Source: Micromonospora sp. NBC_01813
Lineage (GTDB): Bacteria > Actinomycetota > Actinomycetes > Mycobacteriales > Micromonosporaceae
DNA length: 64,000 nucleotides
Direction: 5' to 3'
Assembly (NCBI RefSeq): GCF_035917335.1
Contig: NZ_CP109067.1
Coordinates: 250,501 to 314,500, forward strand
Of the stretch, positions 33,153-41,683 are shown one piece after another. The translations under genes and the position numbers were made by a program. The notes under the pieces are model-generated. The model had not been told where the DNA came from. It did not search any database and was given only the letters and a program-made list of their open reading frames with translations. Positions within the stretch are counted from its first letter, which is position 1; the number at the start of each line of letters is the position of its first letter.

Positions 33153-34253
33153 TCACCGCGACGGCGGCGGTGCGGTGCTGTCGCGTACCACCAGCCGGGT
33201 CGGCACCAGGGTGGTGCCGGTCTGTGCGGTGCCGGTGCGGACCTGCTGCAGCGCCGCCTCGACGCAGCGCCGACCGACCTCGGCGAAGTCCTGGTGGACG
33301 GTGGTCAGCGGCGGGATGAAGGAGCCTGATTCGGCGATGTCGTCGAAGCCGACGACGCTGATGTCGCGGGGCACCACCCGGCCGCGTTCGTGCATGGCCC
33401 GCAGCACCCCGAGCGCCATCTGGTCGTTGGCGACGAACACCGCGGTGCAGTCCGGCTCGTCGGCCAGGTCGAGGCCGATCCGATGGCCGGCCTCGGCCGA
33501 CCAGTCGCCACGGCGCAGCGGCGGCACCTCCCGGCCGGCGTCGACCAGCGCGGCCCGCCAGGCGGCGGAGCGCCGTTCGCCGGCGTAGGACTCCTGCGGC
33601 CCGGCGATGTGCCACACCGTACGGTGGCCGAGGTCGAGCAGGTGCCGTACGGCCTGCCGGGTGCCGTCGGCCTGGTTGGTGTCGACGACGCGGTAGCGTT
33701 CGCCGGCATCGGAGTCGACCACCACCACGTGCACGTCGGGTGGCAGCAGGACGGTGCTGGCGTCGAGCAGGTGCACTTCCATGATCACGATGACGGCGTC
33801 GACCGCGAGTTCGCCCAGCCGGGTGAAGGCGCCGAGCACCCGGTCGTGGGTGGGGGCGGCGACCGGGATCAGCGTGATCACGTAGCCCTCCCGGGCCGCG
33901 TGGGTGGCGATCGCCTCGACGGTACGGCTGTTGCCGGTGGTGGACAGCGTGAAGGTGATGACGCCGATGGTGCGGAACTCGCCGTACTTCAAGGCGCGGG
34001 CGGCGCTGTTGGGTCGGTAGCCGAGCTCCCGCATCGCGGCGATCACCTGCTCGCGGGTGGTGGCGACGACACCGGGATGGCCGGTGGAGACCCGGGACAC
34101 CGTCTGCGCCGAGACCCCGGCGAGCCGGGCCACGTCGGCCATCGAGACCCGGCGGCGGTGTGCCCGGGGGCGGTCGGACCCGGTCTCCGCCGGCTCGGCC
34201 GCTGGCGGCGGCTCGGTCGCGTCCCGGGACGGCTCGGGCCGGGTCGGGCTCAT
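33153..34253 (-). CDS. LacI-family repressor of the beta-galactoside operon
   Basis: The 366-residue protein has an unusual roughly 35-residue Pro/Glu-rich leader, then the LacI helix-turn-helix SMADVARLAGVSAQTVSRVS (about residues 37-56) and a periplasmic-binder-like sensor domain (GVITFTLSTTGNSRTVEAI, VVVDSDAGERYRVVDTNQ, FVANDQMALGVLRAMHERG, SVVGFDDIAES). ATG 34253 has AAGGAG nine bases upstream. It is convergent with the galactosidase gene. Matching 16-bp palindromes at 27740 and 34397 indicate control of the sugar operon and of its own gene. Confidence 0.92.
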   Translation of the reverse strand: MSPTRPEPSRDATEPPPAAEPAETGSDRPRAHRRRVSMADVARLAGVSAQTVSRVSTGHPGVVATTREQVIAAMRELGYRPNSAARALKYGEFRTIGVITFTLSTTGNSRTVEAIATHAAREGYVITLIPVAAPTHDRVLGAFTRLGELAVDAVIVIMEVHLLDASTVLLPPDVHVVVVDSDAGERYRVVDTNQADGTRQAVRHLLDLGHRTVWHIAGPQESYAGERRSAAWRAALVDAGREVPPLRRGDWSAEAGHRIGLDLADEPDCTAVFVANDQMALGVLRAMHERGRVVPRDISVVGFDDIAESGSFIPPLTTVHQDFAEVGRRCVEAALQQVRTGTAQTGTTLVPTRLVVRDSTAPPPSR

Positions 34254-34271
34254 CGGCGTCGGCTCCTTCCT

Positions 34272-34346
34272 GATGGTCCGGCCACGCGGTGGTCTCGATG
34301 GTCCGGCCACGCGGTGGTCTCGATGGTCCGGCCAGGCGATGGTGTC
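34272..34346. repeat. Three tandem 25-bp repeats in the LacI leader
   Basis: The unit GATGGTCCGGCCACGCGGTG plus GTCTC occurs twice without change (34272-34296, 34297-34321) and a third time with three mismatches (34322-34346). They sit between the LacI start and its operator, so they would be transcribed as leader. No role is known; copy number may vary between strains. Confidence 0.8.
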
Positions 34347-34396
34347 GCCTGGGGCTGGCCGCGCCGGTAGCCGGAACGACACTATCAGCGCTGGTC

Positions 34397-34412
34397 ATGT
34401 TTACGTAAACAT
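34397..34412. promoter_or_regulatory. LacI-family operator upstream of the lacI-type gene
   Basis: ATGTTTACGTAAACAT is a perfect 16-bp palindrome that differs from the operon operator at 27740 by one symmetric base pair. It lies 144 bp before the LacI start and 56 bp before the divergent HAD gene, which might therefore also be in the regulon. Confidence 0.85.
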
Positions 34413-34467
34413 TCGCCGTAGACTTCCACACTCGACCCGGACCGGCCGGGGCGGCGATGATGGCGGC

Positions 34468-35220
34468 ATGCTGTTGCCTGCACCCCGCGCGTTGCTGCTC
34501 GACTTCGGCGGCGTCCTCGTCGACGCCCCCTCCCTGCCGTCACCGCTGACCAGGCTGGTCGGCCGACTACGGGAGCTCACCGGCGGGGCGTTGCCCGCCG
34601 AGCGGATCACCCAGGCGCTGACCGACGGACAGCGCGAGTACGCCGCCTGGCGGGACCGCGTCGGCGAACAGCCCCGCCCTCGGGAATACAGCCACCTGCA
34701 GGTCTGGCAGGAGTTCATCACCAAGGACTGGCCGGCGGCCGCCCGCGACGCGGTGCTGGCCGAGGCGACCTCGCTGAGTTACGAATGGACCCGGCGACCG
34801 GATTGGGCGGTACGGCCCGGCATTCCCGAGGCACTGACCACCGCCGCCGACGCCGGACTGCCGCTGGCGATCGTCAGCAACACGCTGTGCGGCGCCGCGC
34901 ACCGCGACTTTCTCGCCGAGGTCGGTCTCGGTGACCGGTTCGCCGTGCAGATCTACAGCGACGAGGCCGGGGTGCGTAAACCCAACCCGGAGGTCGCCTG
35001 GCTGGCGGCGGAGGCGGTCGGGGTGCCGGTCGGCCAGTGCTGGTTCGTCGGTGACAGCCGGGCCCGGGACATCCCGTGTGCCCGCCGGGCCGGTGCCGGT
35101 GCGGCCGTACTGATGGTCTCCGCGCGCACCGACCGGGAGCCGCAACTACCGGACGGAACGCCGGACGCGACTGTCGACGACGGACACGGGCTGCGTCGGC
35201 TGCTCGAACGGTCGACGTAG
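34468..35220 (+). CDS. HAD-family hydrolase
   Basis: The 250-residue protein has HAD motif I LLLDFGGVLVD (residues 8-18), motif II AIVSNTLCG, motif III Lys in GVRKPNPE and motif IV VGDSRARDI. The second Asp of the DxD motif is replaced by Gly (DFGG), as in several HAD subfamilies related to epoxide-hydrolase N-terminal and YihX-like phosphatases. ATG 34468 is the chosen start. It is divergent from the LacI gene and 56 bp after the operator, so a link to sugar-phosphate metabolism is possible. Confidence 0.85.
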   Translation: MLLPAPRALLLDFGGVLVDAPSLPSPLTRLVGRLRELTGGALPAERITQALTDGQREYAAWRDRVGEQPRPREYSHLQVWQEFITKDWPAAARDAVLAEATSLSYEWTRRPDWAVRPGIPEALTTAADAGLPLAIVSNTLCGAAHRDFLAEVGLGDRFAVQIYSDEAGVRKPNPEVAWLAAEAVGVPVGQCWFVGDSRARDIPCARRAGAGAAVLMVSARTDREPQLPDGTPDATVDDGHGLRRLLERST

Positions 35221-35409
35221 TCGGCGGCGGTTGTCTCCCGCCATCCGGGCCGGTGGTGTCGACCTCGACACGCGGCACTGCGGTGTGTCGTCTTCCAGGT
35301 TTGTTCCTGCTGCTCAACGGCGGTGCCGGTCGGTGGTCGCAGGCCTTTACCGTGGTGAATCCCTTACGGGATAAGCCTTTCGCTTCGTGTTTCCTTCTGG
35401 GTGAGAACT

Positions 35410-35440
35410 TTGACCTGCGACAATGAAGCAGCTCTATTGT
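35410..35440 (+). promoter_or_regulatory. Possible promoter in AT-richer spacer
   Basis: TTGACC at 35410-35415 and TATTGT at 35435-35440, 19 bases apart, resemble a housekeeping-sigma promoter for the small gene at 35506. The surrounding spacer (35221-35505) is visibly richer in A/T than the rest of the window, with a run of six T near 35454, and holds a 16-bp palindrome at 35257-35272. Confidence 0.3.
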
Positions 35441-35505
35441 GGAAGCGATGCAATTTTTTGGTCGAAACGGTGGCGCTTGGGTGATTTTCCGTGCACAGTG
35501 TTCTC

Positions 35506-35709
35506 ATGAACGACAGCGGACCTGGTGGTGGGTACTTCTGGTGCCTTCGCCATCAGCGCGTGGAGTCCGGGGCGGATCTGTGTGCCGCCAAGTACCGGCT
35601 CGGTCCCTACGACTCGAAGGCCGAAGCTGAGCAGGCGCTGCAGCGGGTGTCGGAGCGCAACGAGGAGTGGGAAGCCGAGGACGCCCGCTGGACTGGGGAG
35701 GAGAGCTAG
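35506..35709 (+). CDS. Small conserved acidic protein, unknown function
   Basis: The protein has 67 residues: GGGYFWCLRHQRVESGADLC at the start, a central YRLGPYDSKAEAEQALQRV that resembles an SPOR-like beta-alpha unit, and an acidic Trp-containing tail EEWEAEDARWTGEE. ATG 35506 is chosen over upstream alternatives. It precedes a Lys/Ala-rich histone-like gene by about 90 bp. The compact pattern with two cysteines suggests a folded domain; function is unknown. Confidence 0.65.
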   Translation: MNDSGPGGGYFWCLRHQRVESGADLCAAKYRLGPYDSKAEAEQALQRVSERNEEWEAEDARWTGEES

Positions 35710-35802
35710 GCCGGTCCGGCCCGCACCTTGAGCTGGATCCCGGAGACTCCACTGTCTCCGAAGGAGACAAATCCACGGAAAGTCCGCAAGGAGGAGAAAG
35801 AC

Positions 35803-36507
35803 ATGGTTGTTGGCACTAGCGCCACGACCCGCCCTGCCACTCGGCGGGCGTCGAGCACCGGCACCTCGTCGAGAGCGACATCCGCGCGATCGACCGGCGC
35901 GGCTAAACGCACCTCGACCACGGCGGCGAAGTCGGCGACCGCGGCCAAGAAGACCGCGGCCAAGAAGACCAGCCCGGTGGGCAAGAAGACGACGGCGGCG
36001 AAGAAGACAAGCGCCGCGAAGAAGACCAGCCCGGCCACCAAGAAGTCGACGGCGACCAAGAAGTCGACGGCGGCCACCAAGAAGTCGACGGCGACCAAGA
36101 AGTCGACGGCGGCGGCGAAGAAGACCAGTCCGGCCCGCAAGACGACGACGGCCCGCAAGACCGCACCGGCGAAGAAGGCGACCGCCACGGCGCCGGCCAC
36201 CAAACGGACCACCGCGAAGTCGACGGCGGCGAAGAAGACGACCGCGACGAGCGCAGCCGGCAAACGGACGGCCGCCGCGAAGAGCACGGCGAAGTCCACC
36301 TCGGCGAAGGGCACCACCGGGCGGGCCGGCAAGAAGATCGCCTCGGCGGTGAAACGCACCGGCGGCCGGGTGCTGAAGGCCACCTCACCGAAGAACGCCA
36401 CCCCCGCGCAGCGGGGCACCGGCAAGAAGGCGGCGGCCAGCAAGACGACCGCGAAGAAGACCACCAAGAAGGCGGGTACGCAGACCGCCCGCAAGGCCGG
36501 CCGCTGA
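35803..36507 (+). CDS. Lys/Ala/Thr-rich histone H1-like DNA-binding protein
   Basis: The 234-residue protein is almost entirely AKK, ATKKS and KKTS repeats (about residues 40-150), with a slightly more complex C-terminal part (GRAGKKIASAVKRTGGRVLKA). The composition matches bacterial histone H1-like proteins and the tails of actinobacterial HupB, which coat and compact DNA; no HU fold is present. ATG 35803 has GGAGGAG upstream. Near-identical 12-33 bp DNA repeats around 36050-36110 make the gene prone to length change. The very long frames on the other strands here are by-products of this composition. Confidence 0.85.
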   Translation: MVVGTSATTRPATRRASSTGTSSRATSARSTGAAKRTSTTAAKSATAAKKTAAKKTSPVGKKTTAAKKTSAAKKTSPATKKSTATKKSTAATKKSTATKKSTAAAKKTSPARKTTTARKTAPAKKATATAPATKRTTAKSTAAKKTTATSAAGKRTAAAKSTAKSTSAKGTTGRAGKKIASAVKRTGGRVLKATSPKNATPAQRGTGKKAAASKTTAKKTTKKAGTQTARKAGR

Positions 36508-36601
36508 CCCGGCCCGGAAACCGACGCCGATCGGGGCGGCTGCCGGCGTACCACCGAGGTGGATGAGGCGGTTCCTGGCCGCAAGCTGCTAGGAATGGTC
36601 C

Positions 36602-38053
36602 GTGCCGGTCCCACGCCTGAAAGCGCCCCGTATCGACTTCGGCGCGCTGCGCCGCGAGCTGGAACTGCCCACGCGGTTCCCGCCCGCGGCGCAGCGCGTG
36701 GCGGACGACGCCGTGTCCGGCGGCCCGCTGCCCGACGTCGACCTCACCGACGTCCCGTTCGTCACCCTCGACCCGCCCGGGTCGCGTGACCTGGACCAGG
36801 CGATGTGCCTGACCCGCCGGTCCGGCGGCGGCTACCGGGTGCGGTACGCCATCGCCGACGTGGCCCGGTTCGTCCCCGACGACGGCCCGCTGCACGCCGA
36901 GACGTGGCGCCGGGGTCAGACCATCTACCTGCCCGACGGCAACATCCCATTGCACCCGCGCAGCCTCAGCGAAGGCGCGGCGAGCCTGCTGCCCGACGCC
37001 GTACGGCCCGCCGTCGTGTGGACCCTCGACCTGGCCGCCGACGGCGCGCTCACCGACACCCGACTGCAGCGCGCCCGCGTCCGCAGCCGTGCCCAACTCG
37101 ACTATCCGACGGCGCACGCCGCGCTGACCGCTGGGCAGCTCGCCGAGCTCGCCGAACCGATCGCGCTGCTGCCGGAGATCGGCGCGCTGCTGGCCGGCCG
37201 GGCCGCCGGTCGCGGCGCGGTCGCCCTGCCGCTGCCGGAACAGGACGTCGAGCCGCACGACGGCGGCTGGCGGCTGGTCCTGCGTCCACAGTTGCCGATC
37301 GAGGAACACAACGCGCAGATCTCGCTGCTCACCGGGATGGCCGCCGCCGACATCATGCTCCGTGCCGGAGTCGGCCTGCTGCGTACCATGCCGGCGCCGC
37401 AACCATCGGCGGTGGCCCGGCTGCGGGCCGCCGCGCACGCCCTCGGCATCTGGTGGCCGCCGGGCGCGGCCGTCGGCGACGTCACCGGCGGCGTCGACGC
37501 GGCCCAACCGCGCGGTGCCGCGTTCCTCGACCACGCCGCCGAACTGCTGCGCGGTGCCCGCTACACCGCGTTCGCCGGCGCGGCTCCCGCCGAGTCCGGA
37601 CACGGTGGCGTCGGTGCGCCGTACGCCCATGTCACCGCGCCGCTGCGGCGCCTCGCCGACCGGTACGCGACCGAGGTCTGCCTGGCGGTGGTGGCCGGGC
37701 AGGCGGTGCCGGCATCGGTGGCGCAGGCGCTGCCCCGGCTGCCCGAGGTGATGGCCGGCACCGACCGGATCGCCTCGGCGGCGGCGCGCGCCGCGATCGA
37801 CCTGGCTGAGGCGGTGCTGCTGCGTGACCGGGTCGGCGAGGAGTTCGACGTCGCCGTGCTCGACGCCGACCCGGGCACCGCGAAACGAGCGCCACGCGGC
37901 ACCGTCGCGCTCGACGACCCGGCGGTGATCGCCCGGTGCGCCGGGGCACCGCCGGTCGGGGAACGGGTCCGGGTCCGGCTGGTCACCGCCGACCCGGCGA
38001 GCCGCCAGGTGCTGTTCCGCTACCCGGCGACCGAGCCGGTCCGGGAGCCGTAA
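36602..38053 (+). CDS. RNB-domain ribonuclease (RNase II-like)
   Basis: The 483-residue protein has the RNase II catalytic motif TLDPPGSRDLDQAM (about residues 55-68, Arg62, Asp63, Asp65), the strands YAIADVARFV and YLPDGNIPLHPRSLS, and the late motif YAHVTAPLRRLADRYA. It is shorter than RNase II/R and appears to lack cold-shock and S1 RNA-binding domains. It would degrade RNA 3' to 5' processively. GTG 36602 has AGGAA six bases upstream. Confidence 0.88.
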   Translation: MPVPRLKAPRIDFGALRRELELPTRFPPAAQRVADDAVSGGPLPDVDLTDVPFVTLDPPGSRDLDQAMCLTRRSGGGYRVRYAIADVARFVPDDGPLHAETWRRGQTIYLPDGNIPLHPRSLSEGAASLLPDAVRPAVVWTLDLAADGALTDTRLQRARVRSRAQLDYPTAHAALTAGQLAELAEPIALLPEIGALLAGRAAGRGAVALPLPEQDVEPHDGGWRLVLRPQLPIEEHNAQISLLTGMAAADIMLRAGVGLLRTMPAPQPSAVARLRAAAHALGIWWPPGAAVGDVTGGVDAAQPRGAAFLDHAAELLRGARYTAFAGAAPAESGHGGVGAPYAHVTAPLRRLADRYATEVCLAVVAGQAVPASVAQALPRLPEVMAGTDRIASAAARAAIDLAEAVLLRDRVGEEFDVAVLDADPGTAKRAPRGTVALDDPAVIARCAGAPPVGERVRVRLVTADPASRQVLFRYPATEPVREP

Positions 38054-38123
38054 TCGCTGGTGAATGGGGTGGTCCGCGTCACGGACCGGCCCGTACCGCC
38101 CGCGCGTAGGCGAGGATGACCCG

Positions 38124-38819
38124 ATGGGATACGACGCCAGCACACTGCCCGACGTCACCGGCCTGACGGTCGGCATCATCGGCGGCACCGGCGACCAGGG
38201 GCGGGGCCTGGCGTACCGGTTCGCCCTCGCCGGCCAGCCGGTACGCATCGGCTCGCGCGACGGGGCCCGCGCGGCCACCGCCGCCGCCGAGATCGCCGCC
38301 CTGCCCGGCGTACCCGACGGCGGGATCAGCGGTGGTGACAACGACGAGGTGGCCGCCGGCTCCGACGTGGTGATCGTCGCGGTGCCCTGGGAGGGGCACG
38401 AGGCGACGGTCGCCGCCCTGCGCGCGCCCCTCGCCGGCAAGATCGTCGTCGACTGCGTGAACCCGCTCGGCTTCGACAAGCAGGGCCCGTACGCGTTGCC
38501 GGTGGCGCAGGGCAGCGCCGCGCAGCAGGCCGCTGCGTTGTTGCCCGAATCCCGGGTCTGCGCGGCGTTCAACCACGTCAGCGCGCCGTTGCTGGCCGAC
38601 CCGGCGATCGAGCGGATCGACCTGGACGTGCTGATCTGCGCCGAGGACCGTGACGCCGCCGCGGTGGTGGCCGCGCTGGCCGCCCGGATCTCCGGGATGC
38701 GTGGCATCTACGCCGGCCGGCTGCGCAACGCCCATCAGGTGGAGGCGTTCACCGCCAACCTGATCGCGATCAACCGGCGGTACAAGACGCACTCCGGGGT
38801 ACGGGTCACCGAGGTGTGA
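38124..38819 (+). CDS. NADPH-dependent F420 reductase (F420:NADP oxidoreductase)
   Basis: The 231-residue protein has an N-terminal Rossmann motif VGIIGGTGDQGRGLAYRFA (about residues 16-34), the NADP-binding IGSRDGARA, VVIVAVPWEGHEAT, VDCVNPLGF and the family segment AAFNHVSAPLL. It moves hydride between NADP(H) and deazaflavin F420, used widely in actinomycetes. ATG 38124 is the start. It is convergent with panB, with ten bases between stops. Confidence 0.88.
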   Translation: MGYDASTLPDVTGLTVGIIGGTGDQGRGLAYRFALAGQPVRIGSRDGARAATAAAEIAALPGVPDGGISGGDNDEVAAGSDVVIVAVPWEGHEATVAALRAPLAGKIVVDCVNPLGFDKQGPYALPVAQGSAAQQAAALLPESRVCAAFNHVSAPLLADPAIERIDLDVLICAEDRDAAAVVAALAARISGMRGIYAGRLRNAHQVEAFTANLIAINRRYKTHSGVRVTEV

Positions 38820-38829
38820 CGGCGGGGGC

Positions 38830-39690
38830 TCAGAAGGTGTGCTCGGTCGACGGGAACCGGCCGTCGCGGACGTCGTCGGCGTATCGGCGGGTCGCGTCGG
38901 CGAGCACCCCGGCCAGGTCGGCGTACGTCTTGACGAAACGCTGCATCGGGCCGGACCGCATCCCAGCCATGTCCTGCCAGACCAGCACCTGCGCGTCGGT
39001 CTCCGGCCCGGCACCGATCCCGACGGTCGGCACCGGCAGATCGTGGGTGATCCGCTTGGCGACCACCCCCGGCACCATCTCCAGCACCACCGCGAACGCG
39101 CCCGCCTCGGTGACCGCGTGCGCGTCGGCGAGCACCTCGTCGGCGGCGTCGCCCCGGCCCTGCACCCGGTAGCCGCCGATGGTGTGCTCCCGCTGCGGAG
39201 TGAACCCGATGTGCGCCATCACCGGGATGCCGGCACCGGTCAGCGCGGCGATCTGGTCGGCGACCCGCCGGCCACCTTCGAGCTTGACCGCGCCGCAGCC
39301 GCCTTCCTTCATGAACCGCACGGCGGTCCGCAGCGCCTGGGTCGGCCCTTCCTCGTACGAGCCGAACGGCAGGTCACCGACGACCAGCGCGCCCCGGGTG
39401 GCCCGCACCACGGCCCGCACCAGCGGCAGCAACTCGTCGACGGTGATCGGCACGGTCGTCTCGTGTCCGAAGACGTTGTTCGCCGCCGAGTCGCCGACCA
39501 GCAGCACCGGGATCCCGGCCTGGTCGAAGATCGCGGCCGTGTACTGGTCGTACGAGGTGAGCATCGCCCACCGTTCGCCGCGTTCCTTGGCGGCGATCAG
39601 GTCGCGGGTGCGGACCCGGCGGCTCACCGGTCCGCCGTACAACGCGACCGACTCGGCGGGGTCGGCACCCGACATCGACTGGGACATCAT
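38830..39690 (-). CDS. panB: 3-methyl-2-oxobutanoate hydroxymethyltransferase
   Basis: PanB makes ketopantoate from 2-oxoisovalerate using methylene-tetrahydrofolate, the first committed step of pantothenate and CoA synthesis. The 286-residue protein has the hallmark segments [56 protein letters not shown] and MAHIGFTPQ. Two ATG codons begin the gene; GAGGAG lies just upstream. Its position near glnA2/glnE matches the conserved actinobacterial order. Confidence 0.95.
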   Translation of the reverse strand: MMSQSMSGADPAESVALYGGPVSRRVRTRDLIAAKERGERWAMLTSYDQYTAAIFDQAGIPVLLVGDSAANNVFGHETTVPITVDELLPLVRAVVRATRGALVVGDLPFGSYEEGPTQALRTAVRFMKEGGCGAVKLEGGRRVADQIAALTGAGIPVMAHIGFTPQREHTIGGYRVQGRGDAADEVLADAHAVTEAGAFAVVLEMVPGVVAKRITHDLPVPTVGIGAGPETDAQVLVWQDMAGMRSGPMQRFVKTYADLAGVLADATRRYADDVRDGRFPSTEHTF

Positions 39691-39831
39691 CGTCTCCTCT
39701 CACCCTCGAGGCCGCGGTCGCGGTCCCCGGGGTACGTCATCGATGGTGCCACCGGCGGCACCGCCGCGTAGAGGCTTCAGTGCAGGAATTCACACCTCGC
39801 CCACGGCGGCTGCCGGGGCCGCGCCGACCGG

Positions 39832-41628
39832 TCACCGGTCGCCGGGCTCGCGCCACCGGTTGGTGATCGGCAGCCGCCGGTCCCGACCGAACGCCTTGAT
39901 CGAGATCTTTGTGCCGGGCGCGGACTGGCGCCGCTTGTACTCGGCCAGGTCGACCATCCGCAGCACCCGGTCGACGAGTTCGGGGTCGTGCCCGGCGGCG
40001 ATCAGCTCGTCGCGGCCGGCGTCGCCGTCGATGTATCCGGTGAGCACCCCGTCGAGGATCGCGTAGTCGGGCAGCGAGTCGGTGTCCAGCTGTCCCGGCC
40101 GCAGCTCCGCGCTCGGCGGTTTGGCGATCGAGTTCTCCGGGATCGGCGGCTCCTCGCCGCGCCGGGCCGCGTCGGAGTTGCGCCACTCGGCGAGTCGCCA
40201 GACCAACGACTTCCACACGTCCTTGATCGGGTTGAAACCGCCGACCGAGTCGCCGTACAGGGTGGAGTAACCGACCGCGAGTTCGCTCTTGTTGCCGGTG
40301 GTCAGCACCAGATGACCCTCCTGGTTGGACAAGGCCATCAGGATCACCCCCCGCACCCGGGCCTGCAGATTCTCCACCGCCAACCCGGAAAGCGAGATGT
40401 TGGCCAGGAACGGGTCGACCATCGGCTGGATCGGTTCCACCCGGTAGTCCAACCCGGTCCGCTTGGCCAACTCGGCCGCGTCGGACCGGGAATGCTCGGA
40501 GGAGAACTGGCTGGGCAGGGAGACCCCGACGACCTGGTCGGCGCCGAGCGCGTCGACCGCGATCGCCGCGACGACCGCCGAGTCGATGCCACCGGACAAG
40601 CCCAACACCACCGAGGAGAAGCCGTTCTTGCGTACGTAGTCGCGCAGCCCCAGCACCAGCGCGGACCAGATCTCCGCCTCGGTGCTCGGCGGCTCGGCGA
40701 GCCCGCCAGCGGCCGGCGCACCGGCCGGGGCGGACGACGGCGAATCGCTCACCACCACCCGGTCGATGCCCATCTCGTCCTCCACGTCGGTGCCGGCGGT
40801 GGCCTCCGGGCCGGCCGTGACGTCCTGGACCGGCGCGTCGGCGGCGGGCAGCTCCAGGTCGTGCAGCAGCAGGTGCTCGACGAACTGCGGCGCACGGGCC
40901 AGCAGCGTGCCGTCGGCGGCGACGATCATCGAGTCGCCGTCGAAGACCAGCTCGTCCTGGCCGCCGACCAGATTGACGTACGCCACGGTGGCGCCCGCCT
41001 CGGCGGCCCGGCGGCGGACCAGCGGCAGCCGTGCGTCGTCCTTGTCCAGCTCGTACGGTGACCCGTTGACCGTGACGACCAGGCCGACGCCGGCCCGGCG
41101 GGCGGCGGTGAACGGGCCGCCGGCCTGCCACAGGTCCTCACAGATGGTCAGCGCCACGTCGATCCCGCCGATCCGCACGACGGTCAGCGCGGTGCCCGGC
41201 ACGAAGTAGCGGTCCTCGTCGAAGACCCCGTAGTTGGGCAGGTGGTGCTTGAAGTAGGTGGCCACCACGGCGCCGCCGTGCAGCACCGCCAGGGCGTTGC
41301 GTGGCCCCCGCCCGGGGTCGGCCTGCGAGCTGATCGCGGCCGGTCCGTCGGCGTCGAGGTAGCCGACCAGCACCGGCACCTCGCCGAAGCCGTCGGCGGC
41401 CAGCTCGGCGGCGAGCCGGCGAATCCCGGCGCGGGCGGCGACGACGAAGGAGTCCCGGAACACCAGGTCCTCCACCGGATAGCCGGTGAGCATCATCTCC
41501 GGGAAGACGATCAGCTGGCCGCCGGCGTCCACCGCGGCGCGGGTGAAGTCACGAACCATCCGGGCGTTGCCCGGCAGATCGCCAACGGTGGGATTGACCT
41601 GGGCGAGAGCGATGCGCAGCGTCGGCAT
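39832..41628 (-). CDS. nadE: Glutamine-dependent NAD+ synthetase
   Basis: The 598-residue two-domain enzyme makes NAD from nicotinate adenine dinucleotide with glutamine as ammonia source. The N-terminal nitrilase-like glutaminase has the Glu-Lys-Cys triad: Glu44 in VFPEMMLTGYP, Lys127 in YFKHHLPNYG and Cys163 in TICEDLWQ. The C-terminal synthetase carries SGGIDS (345-350), LTTGNKSELAVGY and the late ISIKAFGRDRRLP segment. The domains are joined by an Ala/Pro-rich linker (about 262-315) of low complexity. ATG 41628. Confidence 0.95.
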   Translation of the reverse strand: MPTLRIALAQVNPTVGDLPGNARMVRDFTRAAVDAGGQLIVFPEMMLTGYPVEDLVFRDSFVVAARAGIRRLAAELAADGFGEVPVLVGYLDADGPAAISSQADPGRGPRNALAVLHGGAVVATYFKHHLPNYGVFDEDRYFVPGTALTVVRIGGIDVALTICEDLWQAGGPFTAARRAGVGLVVTVNGSPYELDKDDARLPLVRRRAAEAGATVAYVNLVGGQDELVFDGDSMIVAADGTLLARAPQFVEHLLLHDLELPAADAPVQDVTAGPEATAGTDVEDEMGIDRVVVSDSPSSAPAGAPAAGGLAEPPSTEAEIWSALVLGLRDYVRKNGFSSVVLGLSGGIDSAVVAAIAVDALGADQVVGVSLPSQFSSEHSRSDAAELAKRTGLDYRVEPIQPMVDPFLANISLSGLAVENLQARVRGVILMALSNQEGHLVLTTGNKSELAVGYSTLYGDSVGGFNPIKDVWKSLVWRLAEWRNSDAARRGEEPPIPENSIAKPPSAELRPGQLDTDSLPDYAILDGVLTGYIDGDAGRDELIAAGHDPELVDRVLRMVDLAEYKRRQSAPGTKISIKAFGRDRRLPITNRWREPGDR

Positions 41629-41683
41629 TGGCCTATCTTGCCCGAGCCGGGCGCGACCAATCGCGGTACGCGACCGGAGTCAC

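Noticed and set aside
35980-36120. CRISPR-like regular repeats
   Set aside because: The repeats are codon-periodic AAG-rich units inside the Lys/Ala-rich gene, with no spacers.
35903-38707. 934-residue minus-strand frame
   Set aside because: Antisense to the histone-like and RNB genes; arises from high-GC codon bias and Lys repeats.
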